Shown here piece by piece: positions 6,834 through 14,533 of a stretch of DNA of 38,268 nt. This stretch comes from Candidatus Fermentithermobacillaceae bacterium (GTDB lineage: Bacteria; Bacillota; Sulfobacillia; Fermentithermobacillales; Fermentithermobacillaceae). A model generated the notes under the pieces. That model worked only from the letters and a program-made list of their open reading frames with translations. It ran no database searches and was not told the origin of the DNA. The stretch spans positions 1-38,268 of the forward strand of contig DUUV01000104.1 of NCBI GenBank assembly GCA_012841375.1. The letters are read 5' to 3'. Numbering within the stretch: position 1 is the first letter of the stretch; the number at the start of each line of letters is the position of its first letter. The translations under genes and the position numbers were made by a program.

Positions 6834-6899
6834 CGGACCGTGGGCGCACGCGTGATGGGCATAGGCCGGTGTGTCGCATAACCTGACCGGTACGTTTGG

Positions 6900-6928
6900 T
6901 TGAACCCGTCCTCCGGTGCGTGTAGAAT
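6900..6928 (+). promoter_or_regulatory. Promoter of the MATE exporter gene
   Basis: TTGAAC (6900-6905) and TAGAAT (6923-6928) are separated by exactly 17 bp. TTGAAC matches four of six -35 positions, and TAGAAT matches five of six -10 positions. The expected start site, near 6935, leaves a leader of about 110 nt containing two identical palindromes. Confidence 0.6.
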
Positions 6929-6991
6929 CAGGGACGTCCGGATCCCGAAGGGGGCAATCGGCAGGCCGCCAAGGAGAAAGCCGGCCATCGA

Positions 6992-7019
6992 GGCAGACTG
7001 CCACAAGGGCAGACTGCCA
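6992..7019. promoter_or_regulatory. Twin palindromes, candidate operator upstream of the MATE gene
   Basis: Two perfect copies of GGCAGACTGCCA lie at 6992-7003 and 7008-7019, exactly 16 bp apart. Each contains the palindrome GGCAG-A-CTGCC. The 16-bp spacing is not a multiple of three, which argues against a coding repeat. They sit between the promoter at 6900 and the likely start at 7047. They could bind a dimeric regulator as paired operators or form hairpins in the leader RNA. Confidence 0.6.
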
Positions 7020-7046
7020 TGGGGGCTGGGCCGCCGCGGAGAAGGG

Positions 7047-8471
7047 GTGCTTATACTGGCGACACAAGGAAGCTCGAGACAGGATTTTACCCAAGGCAGC
7101 ATACCCAGGCACCTCATCGCGTTTTCGCTTCCCATGTTTCTGGGGAACGTCTTGCAGGCCCTATACAACACTGTGGACAGCATCTGGGTCGGCCGCTACC
7201 TCGGCAAGGAAGGGTTGGCGTCCGTCTCTGTCAGTTTCCCCATCATATTCGCCGTTGTGGCGTTGGCCATGGGGATAGGCATGGCCACGACCACGCTGGT
7301 GGCCCAGTATTCGGGAGCCAGAGACACGGCCATGGTCAGGAAATCCATAGCAAACTCCCTACTGCTGACCTTGGTCGTGGGAGGGCTGAGCAGCGCGTTG
7401 GGCGTCATCTTCAGGCGTGAGCTCCTTGCCCTTATCAATACCCCTGCTGAGATCATGGATTGGGCCGCCGATTACCTGGGCATAATCCTGGGCGGCGTGT
7501 TCGCCACCTTTGTCTACAACCTGGTTTCTGCCGTAATGCGAGGTTTGGGCGACTCGCGGACGCCGCTCAAGTTCCTCGCCTACGCAACGGTCCTAAACAT
7601 CATACTGGACCCCTTGCTCATCTTCGGGATCGGACCGTTTCCCTACATGGGCGTCTCGGGAGCAGCCCTGGCGACAATCATCGCCCAGGCGTTCTCGGGG
7701 GCTCTGGGAATCCGCCACATGATGAGACTCGGCTATCTGACGCGGAACCGCGAGGACTGGCGAGTGGATTTTCGGCTGGTACGTCTCACTTTTGGGATCG
7801 GGCTTCCCGCAGGAGTCCAGCAAGTCATCGTGTCTCTCGGGATGCTGACCATGACGTCACTGGTGAACACGTTCGGCTCAACGGTCACCGCGGCCTTCGG
7901 AGTAGGCGGACGGCTGGATCAATTCGCTTTCATGCCTGCCATGACCATGGGCTTGGCCGTTACCGCTCTGGTAGGCCAGAACCTGGGCGCCCGGAAGTTC
8001 GAGAGGGTCAAGGAGGTTGTTCGATGGAGCATCCTCATGACCGTGGGCATCACAAGCGTGGTGAGCCTTGTGGCCCTCGTTTTTCCCGTACCTCTCCTCA
8101 GTACTTTCACGAGCGATCCTGAGGTACTCAAGGAAGGCATCGGATATCTGAGGGTCCTTGCTTTCGCCTATATCCCGTACGCTCTCATGTTCATGTTGTC
8201 AGGGATACTTCGGGGGGCGGGGGACACGGTCCCGTCAATGCTTATCTCCATCGTCACGTTGTGGTGCGTCAGGATACCTCTGGCGATGCGCTTCTCGAAG
8301 ACTATGGGGAGCAGGGGGATATGGCTGGGCTTGGCCATCTCTCCCGCCATTGGGGCAGGCCTCAACTACTTGTACTTCCTCTCAGGACGTTGGAGGACCC
8401 GTGCCGTGACCCGGAAGCCAGAAGAGGCAGCGCCTGTCGTTCAGGAAGGAGAGCCGGAGCGCGACGTCTAG
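7047..8471 (+). CDS. MATE family multidrug/Na+ (or H+) antiporter
   Basis: This is a polytopic membrane protein of about 474 residues with the family-typical opening PRHLIAFSLPMFLGNVLQALYN and its VDSIWVGRYLG. The second half repeats the fold (GLPAGVQQVIVSLGMLTMTS), giving the expected twelve helices. Members export cationic drugs or metabolites in exchange for Na+ or H+. The closest subgroup by eye is the DinF/NorM-like bacterial MATE branch. The start is uncertain. GTG 7047 gives the usual family length but has a closely spaced SD (GGAGAAGG), and CTG 7056 would be better spaced. The frame is open to 6900, but that stretch holds the promoter and twin palindromes. These palindromes suggest specific regulation. 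The C-terminal tail is hydrophilic. Confidence 0.88.
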   Translation: MLILATQGSSRQDFTQGSIPRHLIAFSLPMFLGNVLQALYNTVDSIWVGRYLGKEGLASVSVSFPIIFAVVALAMGIGMATTTLVAQYSGARDTAMVRKSIANSLLLTLVVGGLSSALGVIFRRELLALINTPAEIMDWAADYLGIILGGVFATFVYNLVSAVMRGLGDSRTPLKFLAYATVLNIILDPLLIFGIGPFPYMGVSGAALATIIAQAFSGALGIRHMMRLGYLTRNREDWRVDFRLVRLTFGIGLPAGVQQVIVSLGMLTMTSLVNTFGSTVTAAFGVGGRLDQFAFMPAMTMGLAVTALVGQNLGARKFERVKEVVRWSILMTVGITSVVSLVALVFPVPLLSTFTSDPEVLKEGIGYLRVLAFAYIPYALMFMLSGILRGAGDTVPSMLISIVTLWCVRIPLAMRFSKTMGSRGIWLGLAISPAIGAGLNYLYFLSGRWRTRAVTRKPEEAAPVVQEGEPERDV

Positions 8472-8550
8472 GACGTCCAGGTAGCACCTGCTTGTGACCC
8501 CTCCTGAGCCGGAAGCATACTCTGGCTTGACGGAGGGAGGCTCTGGGCTC

Positions 8551-9567
8551 ATGGATATAGCGCAGATCTGTGCTGCCGCCTGCAGGCAGGGCGCCTCGGA
8601 CATTCACATAACGGTGGAGTCACCTCCCGCGGCGAGAGTACATGGCGAACTGGTGCGGATGCCGTTACCATCGCTCTCGGCGAGTGAGACCGACAGGCTT
8701 CTCGGATCGTTTTGCCCCCCCGACAGGCTTCAAAGGTTTCGGGCCACAGGCCAAGTGGATTTCTCCTACAGCATCCCCGGTACAGGTCGTTTCCGTGTGA
8801 ATGCCTTCAGGCAGAGGGGCTCTACGGCCATGACCATCCGGATCCTAAGAGGCGAAGTCCCCCGCCTCAGCGACCTCGGACTGCCTCCCGTAGTCTACGA
8901 GTTCGCTGCTCTGCGGAACGGTCTTGTCCTGGTCGCCGGAGCCACCGGCTCGGGGAAGTCCTCGACGCTCGCCGGCATCGTGGCCGAGATAAGCAGTACG
9001 CGACCCTACCACATAATCACACTGGAGGATCCTGTAGAATTCCTGCACAAGCACGGCAAAGGTCTCGTCAACCAGCGTGAGATAGGATCCGACACGCCTT
9101 CGTTCGCGGATGGGGTGAGGGCAGCCCTTCGAGAGGACCCCGATGTGATCGTCATAGGAGAACTACGCGACCATGAGACGGCCGCCACCGCCCTGTCAGC
9201 GGCCGAGACCGGTCACTTGGTGCTCGCCACGGTGCATGCCCCGAGGGCGCCCGGGGCCGTCAACCGGCTTACGGACCTCTTTCCTTCCGAGTACCAACGG
9301 CAAGTCCGCGCCCAGATATCGGAGGTACTTGAGGGCATCATAGCGCAACAGCTCCTTCCCAGGGCCTCGGGAGCAGGCAGGGCAGCCGCCTGTGAAGTCC
9401 TGGCGGCCACTCAGGAAGTAAGGGGCATCATCCGCTCCGGCGAGATCCATCGCCTGCAAAGCGTCATCGCCCGACGTGCCGCCGGAATGGTGACCATGGA
9501 GCAGTCACTTGACGCGCTGTGCGCCGCCGGCGCCATCAGCCCGGAGGTCATGAGAGCCAGGTCTTAG
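8551..9567 (+). CDS. PilT/VirB11-family secretion ATPase, PilT-like
   Basis: This is a 338-residue hexameric secretion ATPase of the PilT retraction type. It has the PilT-style N-terminus (GASDIHITVESPPAARVHGEL), Walker A GATGSGKS (130-137), an Asp box (ITLEDPVEF), Walker B near 198-208 (VIVIGELRDHETA) and a His box (TGHLVLATVHA). The C-terminal AIRNLIR-type element seen in classical PilT is present in altered form, EVRGIIRSGEIHRLQSVI. PilT powers depolymerisation of type IV pili. No pilB, pilC or pilin gene lies in the window, so this copy is an orphan. The ATG at 8551 is preceded by GGAGGGAGG (8532-8540). A frame extension back to GTG 8494 lacks family similarity. It ends 77 bp from a convergent HD-GYP gene. 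Confidence 0.92.
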   Translation: MDIAQICAAACRQGASDIHITVESPPAARVHGELVRMPLPSLSASETDRLLGSFCPPDRLQRFRATGQVDFSYSIPGTGRFRVNAFRQRGSTAMTIRILRGEVPRLSDLGLPPVVYEFAALRNGLVLVAGATGSGKSSTLAGIVAEISSTRPYHIITLEDPVEFLHKHGKGLVNQREIGSDTPSFADGVRAALREDPDVIVIGELRDHETAATALSAAETGHLVLATVHAPRAPGAVNRLTDLFPSEYQRQVRAQISEVLEGIIAQQLLPRASGAGRAAACEVLAATQEVRGIIRSGEIHRLQSVIARRAAGMVTMEQSLDALCAAGAISPEVMRARS

Positions 9568-9644
9568 GAGTCTTGGAGACCGGTGCTCCCGTCTATGGAT
9601 GCTCCCGTATATGGACGTTTTCTGGAGGAGATAAAGGCCGAAAT

Positions 9645-10892
9645 CTAGGAGAAGCGGAATCGACGTTCCCTGAAGAGCCGCACACAGGCTTCGGCTACAT
9701 CCGGATCATAACCGGTTCGCGCCTTGTCGGAGATCTCGGAGAGGGCCGCCTCAATGCCCGGCGCGGGGCGGTACGGTCTGGCGTTGGACATGGCCTCAAC
9801 CGTGTCCGCCACAGCGATTATCCGGGCTTGAAGAAGGATTTCCTCCCCTGACAGCCCCATGGGGTAACCGGACCCGTCCATTCTCTCATGGTGCTGCAGG
9901 ACGGCTTGCGAGACCGGCCACGGAAACTCGATGTTCTTCAGGACTTCGTACCCCGCCTCGCTGTGCACCTTCACGAGGCTGTATTCCACCGGCGTAAGGA
10001 GAGACGGCTTGCTCAGTATCTGGATGGGGACGTAGACCTTGCCCAAATCGTGGACCCTGCCTGCTATTCCCACTCCGTCAACACAGTGGGACGACAAGCC
10101 CAGCTCGGCGGCTATGGCCTGGGCGAGAAGCCCGACGCGCTCTTGGTGGCCGGCGGTATACGGGTCCCTGAGTTCGGTCACCGTGGCCATCGCTTTGACT
10201 ATCCCGTCCAGCGTGACGCGAAGGGTCCGCCAGGAACGGAATACTTCCTCTTGAGCGCGGATCCGTTCGGCCCTCATCCTGATGGCCACTATGCCGAAGG
10301 ACATGACCGACGCTATCTCCGACAAGAGATCGATCTCATCGTCGTCGAACGCCTCCGGGTCTCCCGAATAGACGTTTAGAGCGCCTATGATCGCGTCATC
10401 GCATATGAGCGGGAGCGAGATGGACGAAACGTACCCGAGTTTGGCTGCTGCCTCTCTCCAGGGCGTGAAAAACGGGCTCGTGTAGATATCGCGGGAGACC
10501 GCAGGTTCGCCCGTCCTTATGGCCGTGCCTGTGGGCCCTTGGCCAAGGGGATTGTCACCCCAACTGAGCCGGATCCCGGCTGCGTAGTCCACTCCATTTC
10601 CGGCTACCGCCACGGGCTTTACCGACTTCTCCGGGTCGCAGGCGGCGTAGCCTACCCAAGCCAGCATGTATCCTCCCGCTTCCACTATGATCTTGCAGGC
10701 CTCTTTCAGGAGGGTGGTCTCATCGGTTGCCCTCTGGACGGCCTGAGTATATCCGCTAAGCATCTTGAAGGCTCTTGTCACCTTGGAAAGGTGTCCCCTA
10801 AAGCGACATACCGTGCAGCGGTCCTCGCGTTCACTCTCAAATTGTCCTTGGCATTGGCTCTCGTGCTGTTTCATAGCGATCACCCGGTTCAT
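9645..10892 (-). CDS. GAF domain / HD-GYP domain signalling protein
   Basis: This 415-residue cytoplasmic protein has a GAF sensor domain (about 45-205), a short helical linker and a C-terminal HD-GYP domain (about 225-400). The catalytic residues are present: the HD pair at 281-282 in HDLGK, HHE at 334-336 and GYP at 342-344, plus IIAVADTVEAM. HD-GYP domains with this full set hydrolyse cyclic di-GMP or related cyclic dinucleotides. The GAF domain probably binds a small ligand and controls this activity. The N-terminal 35 residues contain three cysteines (C14, C26, C29), two as CTVC. There is no receiver or membrane domain. The gene is divergent from the ABC operon at 11039 and convergent with the PilT gene. 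The start at 10892 has no strong SD; an internal ATG six codons later is possible. Confidence 0.92.
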   Translation of the reverse strand: MNRVIAMKQHESQCQGQFESEREDRCTVCRFRGHLSKVTRAFKMLSGYTQAVQRATDETTLLKEACKIIVEAGGYMLAWVGYAACDPEKSVKPVAVAGNGVDYAAGIRLSWGDNPLGQGPTGTAIRTGEPAVSRDIYTSPFFTPWREAAAKLGYVSSISLPLICDDAIIGALNVYSGDPEAFDDDEIDLLSEIASVMSFGIVAIRMRAERIRAQEEVFRSWRTLRVTLDGIVKAMATVTELRDPYTAGHQERVGLLAQAIAAELGLSSHCVDGVGIAGRVHDLGKVYVPIQILSKPSLLTPVEYSLVKVHSEAGYEVLKNIEFPWPVSQAVLQHHERMDGSGYPMGLSGEEILLQARIIAVADTVEAMSNARPYRPAPGIEAALSEISDKARTGYDPDVAEACVRLFRERRFRFS

Positions 10893-10933
10893 GATATGCT
10901 TGCGCAGCGTCTAGTTGACATAAGTAGTCTCAA

Positions 10934-10952
10934 GAGAAACTGAAGTTTTCTC
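10934..10952. promoter_or_regulatory. Inverted repeat in the divergent HD-GYP / ABC operon region
   Basis: GAGAAAC (10934-10940) and GTTTTCTC (10945-10952) pair with one extra T around a TGAA loop. The repeat sits in the 146-bp divergent intergenic region, shortly after an isolated TTGACA (10915-10920). It could be an operator or a weak rightward terminator. Confidence 0.35.
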
Positions 10953-11038
10953 TCCGGCGCGTCTCGAACATACCAAAGCGGGTCGATTTCGTAGGACTCA
11001 CCGTGTAGGTTGGATCCGGAAACGGAGGGGGAGTTCCG

Positions 11039-11973
11039 ATGAGCCTGATTGAGGTAAGAGGGCTACGTAAGGAGTACAAGGAGCTGGTCGCGGTTCATGA
11101 CATTGATTTCCGTGTTGATAAGGGCGAGGTCTTCGGCCTCCTGGGGCCCAACGGCGCCGGCAAGTCGACAACCATCTCGATGATAGCCGGTCTCGTGACC
11201 CGACATCGGGAACCCTTCTCTTGCACGGCCAAGACGTCACCAAGACTCCACATAAGATCAAAGAAGTCCTGGGCCTGGTGCCGCAGGACGTCTCCTTGTA
11301 TCCTACATTGACGGCCCGCGAGAACCTCTATTTCTGGGGGAGGATGTATTCTTTGTCGGGCGCCGTCCTCAGGGAGCGAGTGGAGGAAGCCCTTGAGTAC
11401 GCCGGACTTAAGGACCGGGCAAACCACCGTATCGACACCTATTCGGGCGGAATGAAAAGACGTATCAACATCGCCGCCGCCCTCCTTCACAAGCCTGAGT
11501 TTCTCATTATGGATGAGCCGACGGTGGGCATCGACCCCCAATCCCGCAACCACATCCTTGAGACGGTCCTGAACCTGAATAGGGAAGGCATCACGGTGCT
11601 CTACACAAGTCATTACATGGAGGAAGTCGAGTATCTCTGTTCCCGGATCGCCATTATGGACCGCGGAAAGATCATCGCTGAAGGCACCTTGGAGGAGCTC
11701 AGGACCACGGTTGGCGATGCTGACTCGGTGGAACTGGTCCTCAGCGATGCTCCGGACTCCCTGGTGGAAGAGATAGGAAATTTTCCGGGAGTTCTCCAAG
11801 CGAAGAAGGTTGACAACGCAATCACTGCGCTCGTCCAAAACGGCCACGAGAAAGTGGTGTCCATCCTCGAAGCAGTGTCCCGCTCGGGAGCCAAAGTCCG
11901 CTCGGTCAACATAGACGAACCCAACCTTGAGAGCGTGTTTCTGAAGCTTACCGGGCGCGCTCTGAGAGACTAG
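11039..11973 (+). pseudogene. ABC-2 type transporter ATPase, split by a one-base frameshift near 11197
   Basis: The gene starts at ATG 11039 with a strong SD (CGGAGGGGGAG) and encodes an ABC-2 type drug or lipid exporter ATPase. The first frame carries the A-loop region and Walker [10 protein letters not shown], and runs to AGLV. The family sequence then resumes in the -1 frame as [18 protein letters not shown] and continues to 11973 with the Q-loop VPQD, the signature SGGMKRR, Walker B LIMDEPTVGID and H-loop TSH. Inserting one G after 11197 would restore one frame of about 311 residues, normal for this family. The downstream half alone lacks Walker A and could not work. Both permease genes downstream are intact, which makes an assembly or sequencing error as likely as true inactivation. 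Confidence 0.88.
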
Positions 11974-11985
11974 GGGGTGGGGCGA

Positions 11986-13203
11986 ATGCGGGCCATTGAG
12001 ATAGCCCTCAAAGACGTTAAGACGATTGCTCGGGATTACAAGGCCCTGGCGATCATAATCGCCATGCCTATCATCCTGATCGTCATCTTGGGCGCGGCTC
12101 TAGGCGGCTTGTTCGAAGGGGCCGGGGGCATCGGCCTGATAAACGTGGCCCTCGTTGACCTTGACCGGGGGCAGGCTTCGGCCGAATTTCTGCAGGTCCT
12201 CGGCCATGAATCTATCGCGGACATCCTGAAGACGGTGCCGGCCGCCCGTGAAGAAGACGCGGTTGATCTCATAAGGACAGGAGAAGTGGCCGCTGCCGTC
12301 ATCATCCCTGAAGGCGCGTCAGACTTCGCTTCTCACGATACCAAGAGTTTCAAGGTCATTACCGACCCCGAGAGGGCCGTGAGCGGCCAGGTCGTGGCAA
12401 GCATAGTCCGGTCCTACACCGGGCAGTATTCGGCGGTGTCTGCCGCCATGCGGAATCTTTGGCCGCTCCTCGGGACGCCTGCCTCCGGGGCCCCGGGCAA
12501 TGTGGGCGGCTCCCCGACAACGGGCGGCTTCGTACAGAAGGTCCAGGAGAGGATCGTTTCGGCGACGATGCGCGCGTCGGGGCTTTTTTCCGTGACCGAA
12601 GAGAAGTCCACATGGATTACGGCCAAGCAGTACTATACCGCTTCCATGAGTGTGATGTTCGTTTTGTTCGGAGGCATGCTGGGCGCCAAGTCCATCATCG
12701 AGGAGAAGAACCAAAAGACCATGTCCAGGCTTTTCACTACGAAGGCAACACGTACGGATATCGTGGTGGGGAAGACCCTGGCTACCTACCTCATCGCCTT
12801 CTTGCAGCTCGTTGTCTTGGTGGCCTTTACTTCGCTGGCCTACCGGACTCAGTGGGGCGACTTGCGTGGAGTCTTTCTTGTCACCGCCTCTCTTGCCCTG
12901 GCCGCCACAGGCTTCTCTATGTTCGTAGCCGCCGTGGCAAGGACCGAACGGATGGCGGACGCTCTTCAGAATTTCGGCATTCAAATCATGGCGTTTCTTG
13001 GAGGGTGCCAGTACCCTTTCTACTTGTTCCCTCCCGTGCTGGACACTATCAGCAGGCTGACCATCACCCGGTGGGGACTGGATGGATACTTGCTCCTCAT
13101 GCAGGGACAGGCCTGGACCGCCGCATCCCGGCAGGCCGCTATCCTTGCCGCCATGGGGCTGGCTTACCTGGTAGTGGGCATCTGGCGACTGCGCCTGGAA
13201 TGA
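11986..13203 (+). CDS. ABC-2 type transporter permease (first)
   Basis: This 405-residue permease has one N-terminal membrane helix (about 20-40), a large extracytoplasmic loop of about 190 residues, and five C-terminal helices starting near SVMFVLFGGMLGA. This is the standard layout of ABC-2 permeases of the YhgE/LnrM/DrrB kind. The segment EKNQKTMSRLFTTKATRTDI is the conserved cytoplasmic coupling region, and the sequence GGCQYPFYLFPP marks the late extracytoplasmic turn. The ATG at 11986 is preceded by AGGGGGTGG (11972-11980); a GTG at 11977 lies inside this SD and is less likely. It starts 12 bp after the ATPase gene and ends just before the second permease, so the three form one operon. 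Confidence 0.9.
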   Translation: MRAIEIALKDVKTIARDYKALAIIIAMPIILIVILGAALGGLFEGAGGIGLINVALVDLDRGQASAEFLQVLGHESIADILKTVPAAREEDAVDLIRTGEVAAAVIIPEGASDFASHDTKSFKVITDPERAVSGQVVASIVRSYTGQYSAVSAAMRNLWPLLGTPASGAPGNVGGSPTTGGFVQKVQERIVSATMRASGLFSVTEEKSTWITAKQYYTASMSVMFVLFGGMLGAKSIIEEKNQKTMSRLFTTKATRTDIVVGKTLATYLIAFLQLVVLVAFTSLAYRTQWGDLRGVFLVTASLALAATGFSMFVAAVARTERMADALQNFGIQIMAFLGGCQYPFYLFPPVLDTISRLTITRWGLDGYLLLMQGQAWTAASRQAAILAAMGLAYLVVGIWRLRLE

Positions 13204-13214
13204 GGGGGGTTACC

Positions 13215-14405
13215 ATGAAGACCGCGCTCATCGTTGCAGGGCTGTCTCTACGCAAGACCGGCAAGGAACCAGGTTTTCTTGTGGTTATGCTCGGCATTGC
13301 TTTGGTTTTCACCATGGTGTTCGGTTCGGTTTTCGGGAGCATGGCTTCCGAGTCCAAGGTGTCTGTGGCAGTGACCGACTTGGACAACTCAGACCTCAGC
13401 TCGTCCATGATCCAATCCCTCCGGGACTCCGGGGTTTGCGACGCAGTGGTGCTTCCGGAAGGAGACCTATACTCATCGGTTAGAGAAGGAAAGGTGTCGG
13501 CCGGTATCGTCATACCGCGGGGGTTTGAGACGAGCCTTTCTTCTCAAGAGCCGCTCAAGGTGGATGTCTTGAGCCTTTCGTCGAGTTCCGGTTTATCTGC
13601 GGTTTTCGGGAAAACCCTTGAGAGGAAGGTTACCGAGTACCTCTTGGCCGGCGAGGTGAAGGGCTTGGCGCTGGACCTGGCAGCGCTCTCACCCCAACCT
13701 CTTCCCGTACAGGCGGACGCGCTGGTGCGGCAAGTTGTGGACGAGTTCACCAGGCGTCCCGCTCTCACTGTCGAGGTGGCAGGTCTGGCGGAGGGTGAGG
13801 GTAGGCAGCAAGATGACGCGATAGGCGTGCCGACGCTAGGGACATACCTGATGTTCACCATGTTCACGGTGATATTCGCGTCAGGCGATATCCTTAAGGA
13901 AAGGCAAGACGGCACCTGGATCAGGCTTATGGCGGCTCCCGTATCAAGGGGAGGCATCGTAGGCGGCAAGATCCTCGGCGCTTACGCCGTGGGAGTCTTC
14001 CAGCTGGGGGTGCTGCTCCTGTCCGGCCGGTATCTCAGGGACATGGACTACGGTCCCAACCCCTTCGCGTTCATCCTTGTCCTTGCGATCTTCCTCCTGG
14101 TAGTGACCGGGCTGGGCATAATGCTTTCAACGATGGTGAAGACCCTGCCCCAGCTACAGGCCCTTTCCCCTATTGTGATCGTGGCCAGTTGTATGCTGGG
14201 TGGGTGCTATTGGCCGCTGGAACTGGTACCCCCCTTCATGCAGACCGTCGCCAAGTTCACTCCGCAAGCTTGGGCCATGAGCGCCATGACCGGCTTGGTG
14301 TACGGGGGCGCGGATCTCCAGAGCGTGGTGCCCAACATCCTGATCCTCCTTGGGTTTGGGGCGCTTTTCTTCACGGTGGGCGTGGCCAGGGTCAAGTTCG
14401 AGTAG
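13215..14405 (+). CDS. ABC-2 type transporter permease (second)
   Basis: This is a 396-residue permease with the same topology as its neighbour: one N-terminal helix (FLVVMLGIALVFTMVFGSVF), a long loop, then five helices from about residue 210 (TYLMFTMFTVIFASGD). The coupling segment is ERQDGTWIRLMAAPVSRGGI, and the late loop GGCYWPLELVPP parallels GGCQYPFYLFPP in the first permease, so the two probably form a heterodimer. The ATG at 13215 has the SD GAGGGGGG (13202-13209) and starts 11 bp after the first permease gene. The frame is open far upstream, but only because it overlaps the first permease gene in another frame. Paired ABC-2 permeases with one ATPase, next to a two-component system, resemble lnrLMN-type resistance operons. 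Confidence 0.9.
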   Translation: MKTALIVAGLSLRKTGKEPGFLVVMLGIALVFTMVFGSVFGSMASESKVSVAVTDLDNSDLSSSMIQSLRDSGVCDAVVLPEGDLYSSVREGKVSAGIVIPRGFETSLSSQEPLKVDVLSLSSSSGLSAVFGKTLERKVTEYLLAGEVKGLALDLAALSPQPLPVQADALVRQVVDEFTRRPALTVEVAGLAEGEGRQQDDAIGVPTLGTYLMFTMFTVIFASGDILKERQDGTWIRLMAAPVSRGGIVGGKILGAYAVGVFQLGVLLLSGRYLRDMDYGPNPFAFILVLAIFLLVVTGLGIMLSTMVKTLPQLQALSPIVIVASCMLGGCYWPLELVPPFMQTVAKFTPQAWAMSAMTGLVYGGADLQSVVPNILILLGFGALFFTVGVARVKFE

Positions 14406-14470
14406 GGGCTTGCGTAGCCGGAAGCAGTGCAAGGATTGCCTGGATACTATAGTCGCACGGTGTTCCCGGA

Positions 14471-14499
14471 TAGTCATCCGGCCGCGGAGGCTTTATACT
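14471..14499 (+). promoter_or_regulatory. Candidate promoter of the histidine kinase/regulator genes
   Basis: TAGTCA (14471-14476) and TATACT (14494-14499) are 17 bp apart, matching four of six and five of six consensus positions. They lie 35 bp before the kinase start codon, so the two-component genes may be transcribed apart from the transporter genes. Confidence 0.45.
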
Positions 14500-14533
14500 G
14501 ATAGGTGGACAAGTATGCCTAAGGAGCGGTTGG

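Larger units (their letters stand above)
6630..7046. other. Intergenic region before the MATE gene: terminator, two repeats, promoter, twin palindromes
   Basis: No gene is supported. From left to right the region holds the terminator of the YjcZ-like gene, two copies of the interspersed palindromic repeat (6749-6771 and 6810-6833), a promoter (6900-6928) and two identical palindromes (6992-7019). The frame of the MATE gene is open back to 6900, but it runs through the promoter and palindromes and encodes an Arg/Pro-rich stretch unlike the family, so it is taken as non-coding. Confidence 0.6.

Noticed and set aside
6900-7046. N-terminal extension of the MATE protein
   Set aside because: Its first codons coincide with the -35 box and it crosses the twin palindromes; the Arg/Pro-rich sequence is unlike MATE proteins.
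10915-10920. TTGACA as -35 box for the ABC-2 operon
   Set aside because: No acceptable -10 sequence at 16-18 bp downstream (AACTGA and neighbours).
11190-11205. Programmed -1 ribosomal frameshift in the ABC ATPase gene
   Set aside because: No slippery heptamer or clear downstream pseudoknot, and ABC ATPases are not known to need frameshifting; a one-base deletion is simpler.
12459-13214. Upstream extension of the second permease frame
   Set aside because: It overlaps the first permease gene in another frame, and the SD at 13202-13209 marks ATG 13215 as the start.
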